64,000 nucleotides of DNA from Cladorhizidae sp. MBARI D1340-BT2. Taxonomy: Eukaryota; Porifera; Demospongiae; Poecilosclerida; Cladorhizidae. Where the stretch lies: contig JAQNBH010000015.1 of NCBI GenBank assembly GCA_028752905.1, positions 35,074,163-35,138,162 on the forward strand. The letters run 5' to 3'. The notes under the pieces were generated by a model that saw nothing but the letters and a program-made list of their open reading frames with translations, searched no databases and was not told the DNA's origin. The first letter of the stretch is position 1. Each line of letters opens with the position of its first letter. The position numbers and the translations under genes are program-made. Positions 1 through 11,808 of this stretch are shown piece by piece.

Positions 1-3000
1 GGTGCCATGCCTCCATCTAGAAGGCAGGCATGAACTACTGCAGGTGCCACACCTCCATCTAGAAGGCAGGCATGAATTACTGCAGGTGCCACACCTCCAT
101 CTAGAAGGCAGGCATGAACTACTGCAGGTGCCACACCTCCATCTAGAAGGCAGGCATGAACTACTGCAGGTGCCACACCTCCATCTAGAAGGCAGGCATG
201 AACTACTGCAGGTGCCACGCCTCCATCTAGAAGGCAAGCATGAACTACTGCAGGTGCCATGCCTCCATCTAGAAGGCAGGCATGAACTACTGCAGGTGCC
301 ACACCTCCATCTAGAAGGCAGGCATGAATTACTGCAGGTGCCACACCTCCATCTAGAAGGCAGGCATGAACTACTGCAGGTGCCACACCTCCATCTAGAA
401 GGCAGGCATGAACTACTGCAGGTGCCACACCTCCATCTAGAAGGCAAGCATGAACTACTGCAGGTGCCACACCTCCATCTAGAAGGCAAGCATGAACTAC
501 TGCAGGTGCCACACCTCCATCTAGAAGGCAGGCATGAACTACTGCAGGTGCCACACCTCCATCTAGAAGGCAGGCATGAACTACTGCAGGTGCCACACCT
601 CCATCTAGAAGGCAAGCATGAACTACTGCAGGTGCCACACCTCCATCTAGAAGGCAGGCATGAACTACTGCAGGTGCCACACCTCCATCTAGAAGGCAGG
701 CATGAACTACTGCAGGTGCCACACCTCCATCTAGAAGGCAGGCATGAACTACTGCAGGTGCCACACCTCCATCTAGAAGGCAGGCATGAACTACTGCAGG
801 TGCCACACCTCCATCTAGAAGGCAAGCATGAACTACTGCAGGTGCCACACCTCCATCTAGAAGGCAAGCATGAACTACTGCAGGTGCCACACCTCCATCT
901 AGAAGGCAGGCATGAACTACTGCAGGTGCCACACCTCCATCTAGAAGGCAGGCATGAACTACTGCAGGTGCCACACCTCCATCTAGAAGGCAAGCATGAA
1001 CTACTGCAGGTGCCACACCTCCATCTAGAAGGCAAGCATGAACTACTGCAGGTGCCACACCTCCATCTAGAAGGCAAGCATGAACTACTGCAGGTGCCAC
1101 ACCTCCATCTAGAAGGCAAGCATGAACTACTGCAGGTGCCACACCTCCATCTAGAAGGCAAGCATGAACTACTGCAGGTGCCACACCTCCATCTAGAAGG
1201 CAGGCATGAACTACTGCAGGTGCCACACCTCCATCTAGAAGGCAGGCATGAACCACTGCAGGTGCCACACCTCCATCTAGAAGGCAGGCATGAACTACTG
1301 CAGGTGCCACACCTCCATCTAGAAGGCAAGCATGAACTACTGCATGTGCCACACCTCCATCTAGAAGGCAGGCATGAACTACTGCAGGTGCCACACCTCC
1401 ATCTAGAAGGCAGACATGAACCACTGCAGGTGCCACACCTCCATCTAGAAGGCAAGCATGAACTACTGCAGGTGCCACGCCTCCATCTAGAAGGCAAGCA
1501 TGAACTACTGCAGGTGCCACACCTCCATCTAGAAGGCAGGCATGAACTACTGCAGGTGCCACACCTCCATCTAGAAGGCAGGCATGAACTACTGCAGGTG
1601 CCACACCTCCATCTAGAAGGCAGGCATGAACTACTGCAGGTGCCACACCTCCATCTAGAAGGCAGGCATGAACTACTGCAGGTGCCACACCTCCATCTAG
1701 AAGGCAGGCATGAACTACTGCAGGTGCCACACCTCCATCTAGAAGGCAGGCATGAACTACTGCAGGTGCCACACCTCCATCTAGAAGGCAGGCATGAACT
1801 ACTGCAGGTGCCACACCTCCATCTAGAAGGCAAGCATGAACTACTGCAGGTGCCACACCTCCATCTAGAAGGCAAGCATGAACTACTGCAGGTGCCACAC
1901 CTCCATCTAGAAGGCAAGCATGAACTACTGCAGGTGCCACACCTCCATCTAGAAGGCAGGCATGAACTACTGCAGGTGCCACACCTCCATCTAGAAGGCA
2001 AGCATGAACTACTGCAGGTGCCACACCTCCATCTAGAAGGCAGGCATGAACTACTGCAGGTGCCACACCTCCATCTAGAAGGCAAGCATGAACTACTGCA
2101 GGTGCCACACCTCCATCTAGAAGGCAAGCATGAACTACTGCAGGTGCCACACCTCCATCTAGAAGGCAAGCATGAACTACTGCAGGTGCCACACCTCCAT
2201 CTAGAAGGCAAGCATGAACTACTGCAGGTGCCACACCTCCATCTAGAAGGCAAGCATGAACTACTGCAGGTGCCACACCGCCATCTAGAAGGCAAGCATG
2301 AACTACTGCAGGTGCCACACCTCCATCTAGAAGGCAGGCATGAACTACTGCAGGTGCCACACCTCCATCTAGAAGGCAAGCATGAATACTGCAGGTGCCA
2401 CACCTCCATCTAGAAGGCAGGCATGAACTACTGCAGGTGCCACACCTCCATCTAGAAGGCAAGCATGAACTACTGCAGGTGCCACACCTCCATCTAGAAG
2501 GCAGGCATGAACTACTGCAGGTGCCACACCTCCATCTAGAAGGCAGGCATGAACTACTGCAGGTGCCACACCTCCATCTAGAAGGCAGGCATGAACTACT
2601 GCAGGTGCCACACCTCCATCTAGAAGGCAGGCATGAACCACTGCAGGTGCCACACCTCCATCTAGAAGGCAAGCATGAACTACTGCAGGTGCCACACCTC
2701 CATCTAGAAGGCAGGCATGAACCACTGCAGGTGCCACACCTCCATCTAGAAGGCAAGCATGAACTACTGCAGGTGCCACACCTCCATCTAGAAGGCAGGC
2801 ATGAACTACTGCAGGTGCCACACCTCCATCTAGAAGGCAGGCATGAACCACTGCAGGTGCCACACCTCCATCTAGAAGGCAAGCATGAACCACTGCAGGT
2901 GCCACGCCTCCATCTAGAAGGCAAGCATGAACTACTGCAGGTGCCACACCTCCATCTAGAAGGCAGGCATGAACTACTGCAGGTGCCACACCTCCATCTA

Positions 3001-3290
3001 GAAGGCAGGCATGAACTACTGCAGGTGCCACACCTCCATCTAGAAGGCAAGCATGAACTACTGCAGGTGCCACACCTCCATCTAGAAGGCAAGCATGAAC
3101 TACTGCAGGTGCCACACCTCCATCTAGAAGGCAAGCATGAACTACTGCAGGTGCCACACCTCCATCTAGAAGGCAAGCATGAACTACTGCAGGTGCCACA
3201 CCTCCATCTAGAAGGCAGGCATGAACTACTGCAGGTGCCACACCTCCATCTAGAAGGCAAGCATGAACTACTGCAGGTGCCACGCCTCCA
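1..3290. repeat. 42-bp minisatellite, about 78 copies, running off the left edge
   Basis: Head-to-tail 42-bp units, each carrying CTCCATCTAGAAGGC and CTACTGCAGGTGCCAC. Most differences are single transitions, for example GGCAGGCATG against GGCAAGCATG, and CTACTGC against CCACTGC. Because 42 is a multiple of three the plus strand reads openly as a 14-residue repeat (PHLHLEGRHELLQV) for about 800 codons; a one-base loss near 2386 then shifts the frame. The minus strand is also open across part of the array. There is no splice, start or end context that favours a protein, so I treat it as a satellite. The last unit decays at 3290 into unrelated sequence. The true array length is unknown because it starts outside the window. 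Confidence 0.97.
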
Positions 3291-3676
3291 GACTGGAGGA
3301 CAATCAATTTAATTTTCTGTGCTTGAAGGAATATTTTATTTACATTTTTTTCGGCACCTGGAAGCAAGAAGTGCCACTCCCACTGCCGCGGAGGAAAAAT
3401 AAACTGCCCCTCAAACATGAACCAGTACATTTATTGGCCATGAGATTAATAGGTGCTGTCCTAGGATGCAGGAAACACCAAACCATTTGATTTCACACCC
3501 CTTCCCTAGAAAGGTGTGCGTGTGTGTGTGTATTTAGCATTATGGTCACGAAGAGTTGGCAGGTCTCTGCAAAGACATGCAAGAAACCATCCAATGATGG
3601 CAGTTGCGGTTGCCAGGCGATTATTAGGATGGCTCACCCTATCAAATGGCATGTGCACTCACCTTTATGAGGCCTC
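3291..3676. other. unique spacer, nothing recognised
   Basis: Ordinary mixed-composition DNA between two minisatellites with one short GT run near 3515-3532. I see no coding exon, RNA gene or transposon end in it. Confidence 0.5.
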
Positions 3677-3930
3677 TCAGCACAGGTGAGTGCTTACCTG
3701 TGGCCACTCTGCACAGGTGAGTGTTTACCTGTGGCCACTCATCACAGGTAAGTGTTTACCTGTGGCCACTCAGCACAGGTGAGTGCTTACCTGTGGCCAC
3801 TCTGCACAGGTGAGTGTTTACCTGTGACCACTCTGCACAGGTGAGTGTTTCTCTGTGGCCACTCTGCACAGGTGAGTGTTTACCTGTGGCCACTCTGCAC
3901 AGGTGAGTGTTTCCCTGTGGCCACTCAGCA
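3677..3930. repeat. 31-bp minisatellite with a 5' splice-site-like core, 8 copies
   Basis: CACAGG starts at 3681, 3712, 3743, 3774, 3805, 3836, 3867 and 3898, an exact 31-bp period. Each copy contains CAGGTGAGTG (CAGGTAAGTG in the third), followed by a T-rich bit and CTGTGGCCACTC. The core is a perfect match to the metazoan 5' splice-site consensus CAG|GTRAGT on the plus strand. The open frame on the minus strand is a by-product of the repeat. Confidence 0.95.
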
Positions 3931-4312
3931 CGTGAGGTATAAAAAGGCTTAGCACAGCACAAATCAAATGAGATGAACATGTTGGCACATGACAAGTCAG
4001 CAGAAGGCAGAAGCCCTAGCACACCTCCTTGGACATGTGATAGGTCAACCTCAAGACCAGATCTGGGTGCACCACTAGGGGTGGCCAGACAGGCAAGCCT
4101 TGAGGCCATGCAGCTGCTGCCCTGAGGCATATAGAGCTTCCCAGCTTGAATTGTGGGTGAATATGTGGGTGGGGACGACCACTTGTGCCTTTTTAGAGTG
4201 AATGGAGTGTGTTCTGTGGGTCCTCCCCCAGGAAGTCTTTAAATTTTGTGACTTTCTCTGAGATACATTCTACTGCAAAATTTGGATTGGAAGTTGTGGA
4301 GGTGAATAGGCG

Positions 4313-4812
4313 GACGTCCACATAGCTGTTGATATAATGGATGTCCACATAGCTGTTGATATAATGGACGTCCACATAGCTGTTGATATAATGGATGTCC
4401 ACATAGCTGTTGATATAATGGATGTCCACATAGCTGTTGATATAATGGACGTCCACATAGCTGTTGATATAATGGACATTCACATAGCTGTTGATATAAT
4501 GGACGTCCACAGAGCTGTTGATATAATGGATGTCCACATAGCTGTTGATATAATGGACGTCCACATAACTGTTGATATAATGTATGGGAGGATGTCAACA
4601 TAGCTGTTTATATAATGGATGTCCACATAGCTGTTGATATAATGGATGCCCACATAGCTGTTGATATAATGTATAGGTGGGATGTCCACATAGCTGTTGA
4701 TATAATGGATGTCCACATAGCTGTTGATATAATGGATAGGCAAGATGTCCACATAGCTGTTGATATAATGTATAGGTGGGATGTCCACATACTGTAGCTG
4801 TTGATATAATGA
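4313..4812. repeat. 27-bp minisatellite, about 18 copies
   Basis: Units contain CCACATAGCTGTTGATATAA followed by TGGATGT or TGGACGT. The proximal part is regular; from about 4580 some units carry short inserts such as GTATAGGTGGGA. Because the period is a multiple of three, several frames on both strands are open. I see no support for a gene. Confidence 0.95.
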
Positions 4813-5050
4813 ATATAGTAATGTGTTTCCTGTACAGTAAATGCATGTACATAGATTACTGGGAGAGGAGACCATCTTTTAAAAAATTTCAAATTTGTTT
4901 TCCATCCGTCACCATTCCTTCACTATTATACTAACTGCATTTTAAGTCATTTGTCAACCTTCTTGAGTTATGATAGTTATGATGTTTTTAGCCACCCATT
5001 CCATTGTAAATCTCTTGATAAATGAATAAGTGGGGAAGTGTTAAAATACT

Positions 5051-5594
5051 ATGGTTACGACTTTGGAGCTCCATACATTTTGCACACTTCACTCTATGAA
5101 TTTGATATATAGTTCAAAAGATAGATCTTTCTGTGTGCTCTCATTTGATTCTAAAAACTTGTTGCATAGGTACAACCATACCCAAGGTTCAGGCAGTCAA
5201 ATTTGGAGTCCTCAAAACCTGAATGCATTTCTAACAAACTCCTAATTGGAAAGTGCAAGCGTGGTCAAGCGGGCGCGGGTGGAAAATTACCCGCGTGGTT
5301 GACCACGTACTTATGTTTTAGCGCCTAATGATAACTCGGAGAGTTTCTTCTAGCCACTGGTACTAATTTCAACACTCGTACACTTTCCAATTAGGAGTTA
5401 CAAATGCACAAAACTAGGGCAGTCCTGGTTTTGAGAGCTCCCAATTTTGACTGCCTGTACCTTGGGTATGGTTATACCTCTGCAACAGTTTTTAGTATCA
5501 AAAGAGAGCACACAGAGCGATCTATCCTGTGAGCTTACATCAAGGTCATAGAGAGAAGTGTGCAGAATGTATGGAGCTCCAAAGTGGTAACCAC
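5051..5594. mobile_element. foldback element, family 1, copy A (complete)
   Basis: A left arm of about 205 bp (5051-5255) starts ATGGTTACGACTTTGGAGCT and ends CCTAATTGGAAAGTG. A right arm (5381-5594) is its diverged reverse complement, starting CACTTTCCAATTAGG. The spacer itself has an inner palindrome, GTGGTCAAGCGGGCGCGGGT against ACCCGCGTGGTTGACCAC. No coding capacity is seen. Related arms lie at 6873-7085, 8722-8926, 9122-9310 and 62440-62592, so this is a dispersed, probably non-autonomous family. The family name and mobilising enzyme are unknown. Confidence 0.75.
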
Positions 5595-6595
5595 AGGGTT
5601 TTTTTAGCACTGTAAAAATCAGAGGAAACTCATGTGGTTTTATTTTCACCACGAACGTGTAATTTCATACCACATAAAGCAGTCTAACTGAGTCAGTTTT
5701 TGTCCTTAGTAAATAATTTTTATATAATCCTAAAGCTCTAGCATTGCTCTGTATTTTGATGTATCAGTTTTCCAGTTTTCCAATCCAGTCATTTTCTGAT
5801 GAGATATAGTCGATCACCTGACTGCAAAAATGAAATTGGGATAATGGGGGTTGTTTTATAAAACATTATTCAACATTATTCAATTTAGTATCTATGGGAT
5901 TTAGTATCTATGGGTACTCTGATATCATCACAAATAACTAGTGTTGATATATTTTAATGACCTTTGTGGGTTTGCCTATATTCCAGCTGTAGTTTATTGC
6001 AACACCGCTATTGTAACATCATTGGACATTGGAAAGCAGACAGAATGGGCTACCTTTTGGGACCAAAACTTCTGAAAATAAATGAAGCATTAAAAAGTTC
6101 TTTTTTTTTTAACCCACAAAAAATGGTCTACTCTCCCATTTTAATTAGATGCTAGATGTTAGCTGTGACGTCAGCAAAGTCTAGGATCATGTTCCTAGCT
6201 TGCTCTTAGTGTATCCTAGCAACCAGAAGGAAGGCTAGCGTGTATTGTGGTTTGGTTTGCCCCCACAAGAAAGCGTCCATTGGAACCCTCTGCTGCTGAA
6301 TCTTACGTATGGAGGGGAATGTCTGTGGGTTTGTCTGGTCACTCAAGGTCGCCAGATCAATTCTGGGCAGAATCTATCTACACTTTCCCCCGGACCCCAT
6401 TTCAATTTCCCCCCCCCCCTCTATTTCAACCCCCCCTCCCGTTTCAAGGTTCCCTTGTCGATTGTAATTCACTTCTTTAATCTTTTTTCTGCTTCTCTCC
6501 ACCAGTATCAGAACCAACCCCGCCCCCAACCCCGCCCTCAACCCCAACCCCCCAAAACCAAAACAGCAACAAAAAAAATCCAGTAATCATAATGT
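5595..6595. other. AT-rich unique DNA, no gene seen
   Basis: Mostly A+T-rich sequence with short homopolymer runs (T run near 6100; C runs near 6405-6440). The frame at 6245-6586 reads through C-rich low-complexity sequence and has no recognisable domain. Confidence 0.4.
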
Positions 6596-6862
6596 ACATG
6601 TGTCTGTGCATGTGTCTGTGCATGTGTGTGTATGCATGTGTGTGTGCATGTGTGTGTGCATGGTGTGCATGTGTGTGTGTGCATGTGTGTGTGCATGTGT
6701 GTGTGTGTGTGCATGTGTGTGTGCAGTGTGCATGTGTGTGTGCATGTGTGTGTGTGCATGTGTGTGTGTGCATGTTTAGGGACCACCAGCTTGAAAGCAC
6801 TCCCTCACTGGAGTGGGGTATCTCACTTCTGGGAGGGGGGGGGGGGGGGGGGGGGGGGGGGT
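6596..6862. repeat. GTGTGCAT-type microsatellite plus G homopolymer
   Basis: 6596-6775 is alternating purine-pyrimidine DNA built from GTGTGCATGT blocks. After about 55 bp of unique DNA there is an uninterrupted G run at about 6834-6861. Both are low-complexity; the Cys/Val and His/Thr frames here are artefacts. Confidence 0.95.
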
Positions 6863-6872
6863 GATACTATGC

Positions 6873-7085
6873 TTGTGGTTATGACTTTGGAGCTCCATCA
6901 ATTCTGCACACTTCATTCGATATATTATAGCTCAAAAGATAGCTCTCTCTGCATTCTCTCTTGAGATACTAAAAATTCTTGCATAGGTATAAACATGTCC
7001 CAGTTGTAAGCAGCCATAGTTGGGGACCTTGAAGCCTTGGACGCCCAAATTCTCTGCAGTTCCAGCTTCTAATTGGAAAGTGCTA
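6873..7085 (+). mobile_element. foldback family 1, copy B, left arm
   Basis: Matches the left arm of the 5.05-kb element (TGACTTTGGAGCTCC, then AAAAGATAGCTCTC, ending AATTGGAAAGTGCT). A 69-bp minisatellite follows within a few bases where the spacer should start. At 8332-8365, after the array, TGGTCAAGCGTGTGGGTAGA matches the family spacer, so the array lies inside this copy. A right arm is not seen. Confidence 0.65.
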
Positions 7086-8325
7086 GAAAGTGAACCTGTG
7101 GCTAGAGCAAGCTCTACTATAATTATAATAAGTGTATTTTCATTTTAAAGTAAACACCAGTGGCTAGAGCAAGCTCTACTATAATTATAATAAGTGTATT
7201 TTCATTTTAAAGTAAACACCAGTGGCTAGAGCAAGCTCTACTATAATTATAATAAGTGTGTGTTCATTAAGCTTTAAAATGCAAACACCAGTGGCCTCTA
7301 CTATAATTATAATAAGTGTATTTTCATTTTAAAGCAAACACCAGTGGCATAGAGCAAGCTCTACTATAATTATAATAAGTGTGTGTTCATTAAGCTTTAA
7401 ATGCAAACACCAGTGGCATAGAGCAAGCTCTACTATAATTATAATAAGTGTGTGTTCATTAAGCTTTGAAATGCAAACACCAGTGGCATAGAGCAAGCTC
7501 TACTATAATTATAATAAGTGTGTGTTCATTAAGCTTTAAAATGCAAACACCAGTGGCTAGAGCAAGCTCTACTATAATTATAATAAGTGTGTGTTCATTA
7601 AGCTTTAAAATGCAAACACCAGTGGCTAGAGCAAGCTCTACTATAATTATAATAAGTGTGTGTTCATTAAGCTTTAAAATGCAAACACCAGTGGCATAGA
7701 GCAAGCTCTACTATAATTATAATAAGTGTGTGTTCATTAAGCTTTAAAATGCAAACACCAGTGGCATAGAGCAAGCTCTACTATAATTATAATAAGTGTG
7801 TGTTCATTAAGCTTTAAAATGCAAACACCAGTGGCTAGAGCAAGCTCTACTATAATTATAATAAGTGTGTGTTCATTAAGCTTTAAAATGCAAACACCAG
7901 TGGCTAGAGCAAGCTCTATTATAATAAGTGTGTGTTCATTAAGCTTTAAAATGCAAACACCAGTGGCTAGAGCAAGCTCTACTATAATTATAATAAGTGT
8001 GTGTTCATTAAGCTTTAAAATGCAAACACCAGTGGCTAGAGCAAGCTCTACTATAATTATAATAAGTGTGTGTTCATTAAGCTTTAAAATGCAAACACCA
8101 GTGGCTAGAGCAAGCTCTACTATAATTATAATAATTGTGTGTTCATTAAGCTTTAAAATGCAAACACCAGTAGCTAGAGCAAGCTCTACTATAATTATAA
8201 TAAGTGTGTGTTCATTAAGCTTTAAAATGCAAACACCAGTGGCTAGAGCAAGCTCTACTATAATTATAATAAGTGTGTTTTCATTAAGCTTTAAAATGCA
8301 AACACCAGCAAGCTCTGCTTTAAAA
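7086..8325. repeat. 69-bp minisatellite, about 18 copies
   Basis: Units combine GGCTAGAGCAAGCTCTAC, ATAATTATAATAAGTGTG, TGTTCATTAAGCTTTAAAA and TGCAAACACCAGT. The first few units have TATTTTCATTTTAAAGTAAA in place of the AAGCTT part. Minor forms include GGCATAGAGC and a shorter A+T core near 7915. The 69-bp period gives 23-residue repeats in frames of both strands, which I do not regard as genes. Confidence 0.96.
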
Positions 8326-8365
8326 TGCAAACATGTGGTCAAGCGTGTGGGTAGAAAAATAAATT

Positions 8366-8721
8366 TGTTTTCAACCACCACAGAGAGTCCACAATCATGC
8401 CATTCTCATCTGGTGAATCATCAACAACAGATCTCCAGAGCCTGGCAGCAAGAAACCTAGTAGTAAGGTTCAGTAGCTGACCGAGTATGGGAGAGTAATG
8501 TTGAGGGTTCAATACTTGGGGGGGGCACATCTCTCGTTCTGATTTCGTACTCTTCTGCTAAATATCTTATCATTTCCCAGGCAACACCGGGTAACTGTGT
8601 TGGTGTTACCATAAACACTTGTTGCTAAGCCTCTCGTTGTTTAACACACAAGAAGCTGTCAAGTGCCCCTCTGGTTGTCAAGGGGAGACTAAACCATAAA
8701 ATATAAAACTAAAAACAACAA
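8366..8721. other. unique spacer, nothing recognised
   Basis: No coding or RNA feature is recognised. A short G run occurs at 8518-8525. The sequence separates two copies of foldback family 1. Confidence 0.4.
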
Positions 8722-9310
8722 CTTATGTGGTTACAACTTTGGAGCTGCACACTTCTGTCTATGAACTTGAAATGGAGCTCAAAAGATAGATCTCTCTGTG
8801 TGCTCTCTTTTGATACTAAGAAATGTTGCATAGCTATAACTATGCTAAAGTTACCTGCAACGGAACTTAGGGTACATCAAGATCTTGCCAGAATTTGTTA
8901 CCATTCTGGCTCCTGGTTGGAAAGTGTTAAACAGCTGAAATCACTGCCTATGGAAGAGGAAGCTCTACTCTTTGCAGTGTGTGGTTTCATGGCAAAATAA
9001 GTAGCTAGGTGGTCAAGGGTGACCACTGAACACTGGGATGAAATTGGATATTCAAGAGGCCACTGCAGGCTAAGTGCTCAATGAAAACCACTCACAATTA
9101 ACCAACCACATGCATTTCCAGCACTTTCCGGCAGGGAGTTGCAGCCATTCAGGTTTTCGGGTACCCTCACTTCAGCTGCGGTAACTTTGGCGTGGTTACA
9201 CTATGGAAAAAAACTTTAGTATCAAAAGAGAGCACAGAGAGAGACCTATCTTTTGATCTATATAGTTCATACAGTGAAGTGTGCAGAATCTATGGAGCTC
9301 CGAAGTTTAT
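8722..9310. mobile_element. foldback family 1, copy C
   Basis: A left arm at about 8722-8926 (TGTGGTTACAACTTTGGAGC ... TTGGAAAGTG) and an inverted right arm at about 9122-9310 (ACTTTCCGGCAGG ... AGCTCCGAAG) enclose about 195 bp. Arm identity is visibly lower than in copy A, and the right arm is shortened internally. No open frame with a known domain is present. Confidence 0.65.
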
Positions 9311-10335
9311 GTTGAGTAGTTGTATTCATGGTTTAGTCTGAAGCAACTTTGCTAAGCAGCCTTATGGCGTCATATTTCACAAAACATTGAGGCAAAGATT
9401 AGTATCACCACGCCCATTAAGCTATAATTGTTCGTAGTACACAGACAAGCTTCTTGCATCTCATTGGCAGGATATTTGTAGACCCTTTCCCAGTCTTCTA
9501 GTGCTGTTACTTCGTAGGAGACATCTCCTCCGCGGCTTATTGGCACTCGTCAACGTGCCCAACAGTGTATACCTAACTCGTGAAGGATGCAAACACCATA
9601 CCTTGTCGCAAGAATCATTCTCATCTCGAGAAACTCGGTCTTTCTTAGTCGGGCACGTGAGATTAGCTCCATTTTCGATTGGTACATAGCGCTCTGACAA
9701 TTTACAATCCAGTCATTCTCTCACATCTCCCCACACACAAACACACACACACCAAGTATTGTTGATAGAAGAACTAGTGAGTGCGCATTATTTAGTTCAC
9801 ATACAAGCACTGGGTTTTCTCGCCAGATATGGTTAGAAGTGGACGTCCAACGACAGAGAGTTTATGTAGTGTAAATTATATATAATTATATATAATGCTA
9901 ATTATGGTGGTCATGTGGCATGTGGTAGTAAGTGTGAGTGTGTGCCAGCAACTCTAAATTGATTAGTCATCTCTTAATTATGTTATCTAATTATGTTATG
10001 GGAGGGAGGCAAGAATAATGTCGGTCACTATGGCAACCACTATGGTCTCCTCCCTTCCATCCATGACAGAGCGAAAGAGATTCCACCCTCGCTGCCATAT
10101 AAGTGATTCCACCCTCGCTGCCATATAAGTGATTCACGCTGGTTAATTAAGTTGAGGGCAAGGGGGTTTTCCCCCCTGCCCTCTTAATTGCTGCAGCCAT
10201 GTAAGTGAGTGTGGCACATCCTGCAATACCTGTTGATGTGTTCACTGCTCTGCCTGGTGTCTCATCGACCATGGCAAGTGCCCGCTGCAGGTGCCAAGTC
10301 GGACATCATTCCCCGAAATATACACCATCTTTTCC
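9311..10335. other. unique DNA with small repeats and a G/C hairpin
   Basis: Contains an ACACACAC tract near 9728-9750, a TATATAATTATATATAAT stretch near 9875-9896, a 31-bp direct repeat (ATTCCACCCTCGCTGCCATA at about 10080 and 10111) and an inverted repeat at about 10153-10188 (GAGGGCAAGGGGG against CCCCCCTGCCCTC). A frame on the minus strand at about 9600-9700 is followed by a donor-like GTATGG, but I found no partner exon. Confidence 0.4.
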
Positions 10336-11808
10336 AGCTTCATCAGATTATTCTTGATCGAGGCTAGAGCATCTAACCTTCACCAGATTATTCCTGATGG
10401 AGGCTAGAGCATCTAACATTATTCTTGATGGAGGCTAGAGCATCTAACCTTTACCAGATTATTCTTGATGGAGGCTAGAGCATCTAACCTTCACCAGATT
10501 ATTCTTGATGAAGGCTAGAGCATCTAACCTTCACCAGGTTATTCTTGATGGAGGCTAGAGCATCACCAGATTATTCTTGATGGAGGCTAGAGCATCTAAC
10601 CTTCACCAGATTATTCTTGATGGAGGCTAGAGCATCTAACCTTCACCAGATTATTCTTGATGGAGGCTAGAGCATCTAACCTTCACCAGATTATTCTTAA
10701 TGGAGGCTAGAGCATCTAACCTTTACCAGATTATTCTTGATGGAGGCTAGAGCATCTAACCTTCACCAGATTATTCTTGATGGAGGCTAGAGCATCTAAC
10801 CCTCACCAGATTATTCTTGATGGAGGCTAGAGCATCTAACCTTCACCAGATTATTCTTGATGGAGGCTAGAGCATCTAACCTTCACCAGATTATTCTTTA
10901 ATGGAGGCTAGAGCATCTAACCTTCACCAGATTATTCTTAATGGAGGCTAGAGCATCTAACCTTTACCAGATTATTCTTGATGGAGGCTAGAGCATCTAA
11001 CCTTCACCAGATTATTCTTGATGAAGGCTAGAGCATCTAACCTTCACCAGGTTATTCTTGATGGAGGCTAGAGCATCACCAGATTATTCTTGATGGAGGC
11101 TAGAGCATCTAACCTTCACCAGATTATTCTTGATGGAGGCTAGAGCATCTAACCTTCACCAGATTATTCTTGATGGAGGCTAGAGCATCTAACCTTCACC
11201 AGATTATTCTTAATGGAGGCTAGAGCATCTAACCTTTACCAGATTATTCTTGATGGAGGCTAGAGCATCTAACCTTCACCAGATTATTCTTGATGGAGGC
11301 TAGAGCATCTAACCTTCACCAGATTATTCTTGATGGAGGCTAGAGCATCTAACCTTTACCAGATTATTCTTGATGGAGGCTAGAGCATCTAACCTTCACC
11401 AGATTATTCTTGATGGAGGCTAGAGCATCTAACCTTCACCAGATTATTCTTTAATGGAGGCTAGAGCATCTAACCTTCACCAGATTATTCTTAATGGAGG
11501 CTAGAGCATCTAACCTTTACCAGATTATTCTTGATGGAGGCTAGAGCATCTAACCTTCACCAGATTATTCTTGATGAAGGCTAGAGCATCTAACCTTCAC
11601 CAGGTTATTCTTGATGGAGGCTAGAGCATCACCAGATTATTCTTAATGGAGGCTAGAGCATCTAACCTTCACCAGATTATTCTTGATGAAGGCTAGAGCA
11701 TCTAACCTTCACCAGGTTATTCTTGATGGAGGCTAGAGCATCACCAGATTATTCTTAATGGAGGCTAGAGCATCTAACCTTCACCAGATTATTCTTATGG
11801 AGGCTAGA
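10336..11808. repeat. 40-bp minisatellite derived from a foldback element, about 37 copies
   Basis: The unit reads ATTATTCTTGATGGAGGCTA followed by GAGCATCTAACCTTCACCAG. TGATGAAGGCTAGAGCATCT is the signature phrase of the dispersed foldback family 2 found at 46-64 kb. The flank directly after the array (AAATGTCGAGAGAGTAAATT at about 11818) continues that element. Shortened units (GAGCATCACCAG) recur at about 10560, 11065, 11620 and 11735 and mark a longer higher-order period of about 500-550 bp. Confidence 0.95.

Noticed and set aside
2..2413. 803-codon repeat protein on the plus strand
   Set aside because: The frame exists only because the 42-bp unit is a multiple of three and lacks stops. 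The opposite strand is open too, and no start context, splice site or flanking domain supports it.
6477..6964. Cys/Val-rich or His/Thr-rich small proteins
   Set aside because: Translations of GTGTGCAT simple sequence and a G run. The same reasoning applies to frames at 30.8, 35.5 and 36.8-37.2 kb.
9461..9700. Minus-strand first exon (VPIENGANLTCPTKK ... ENDSCDK) followed by a donor-like GTATGG
   Set aside because: No in-frame ATG at a sensible position, no partner exon and no recognised family; the plus strand is equally open.
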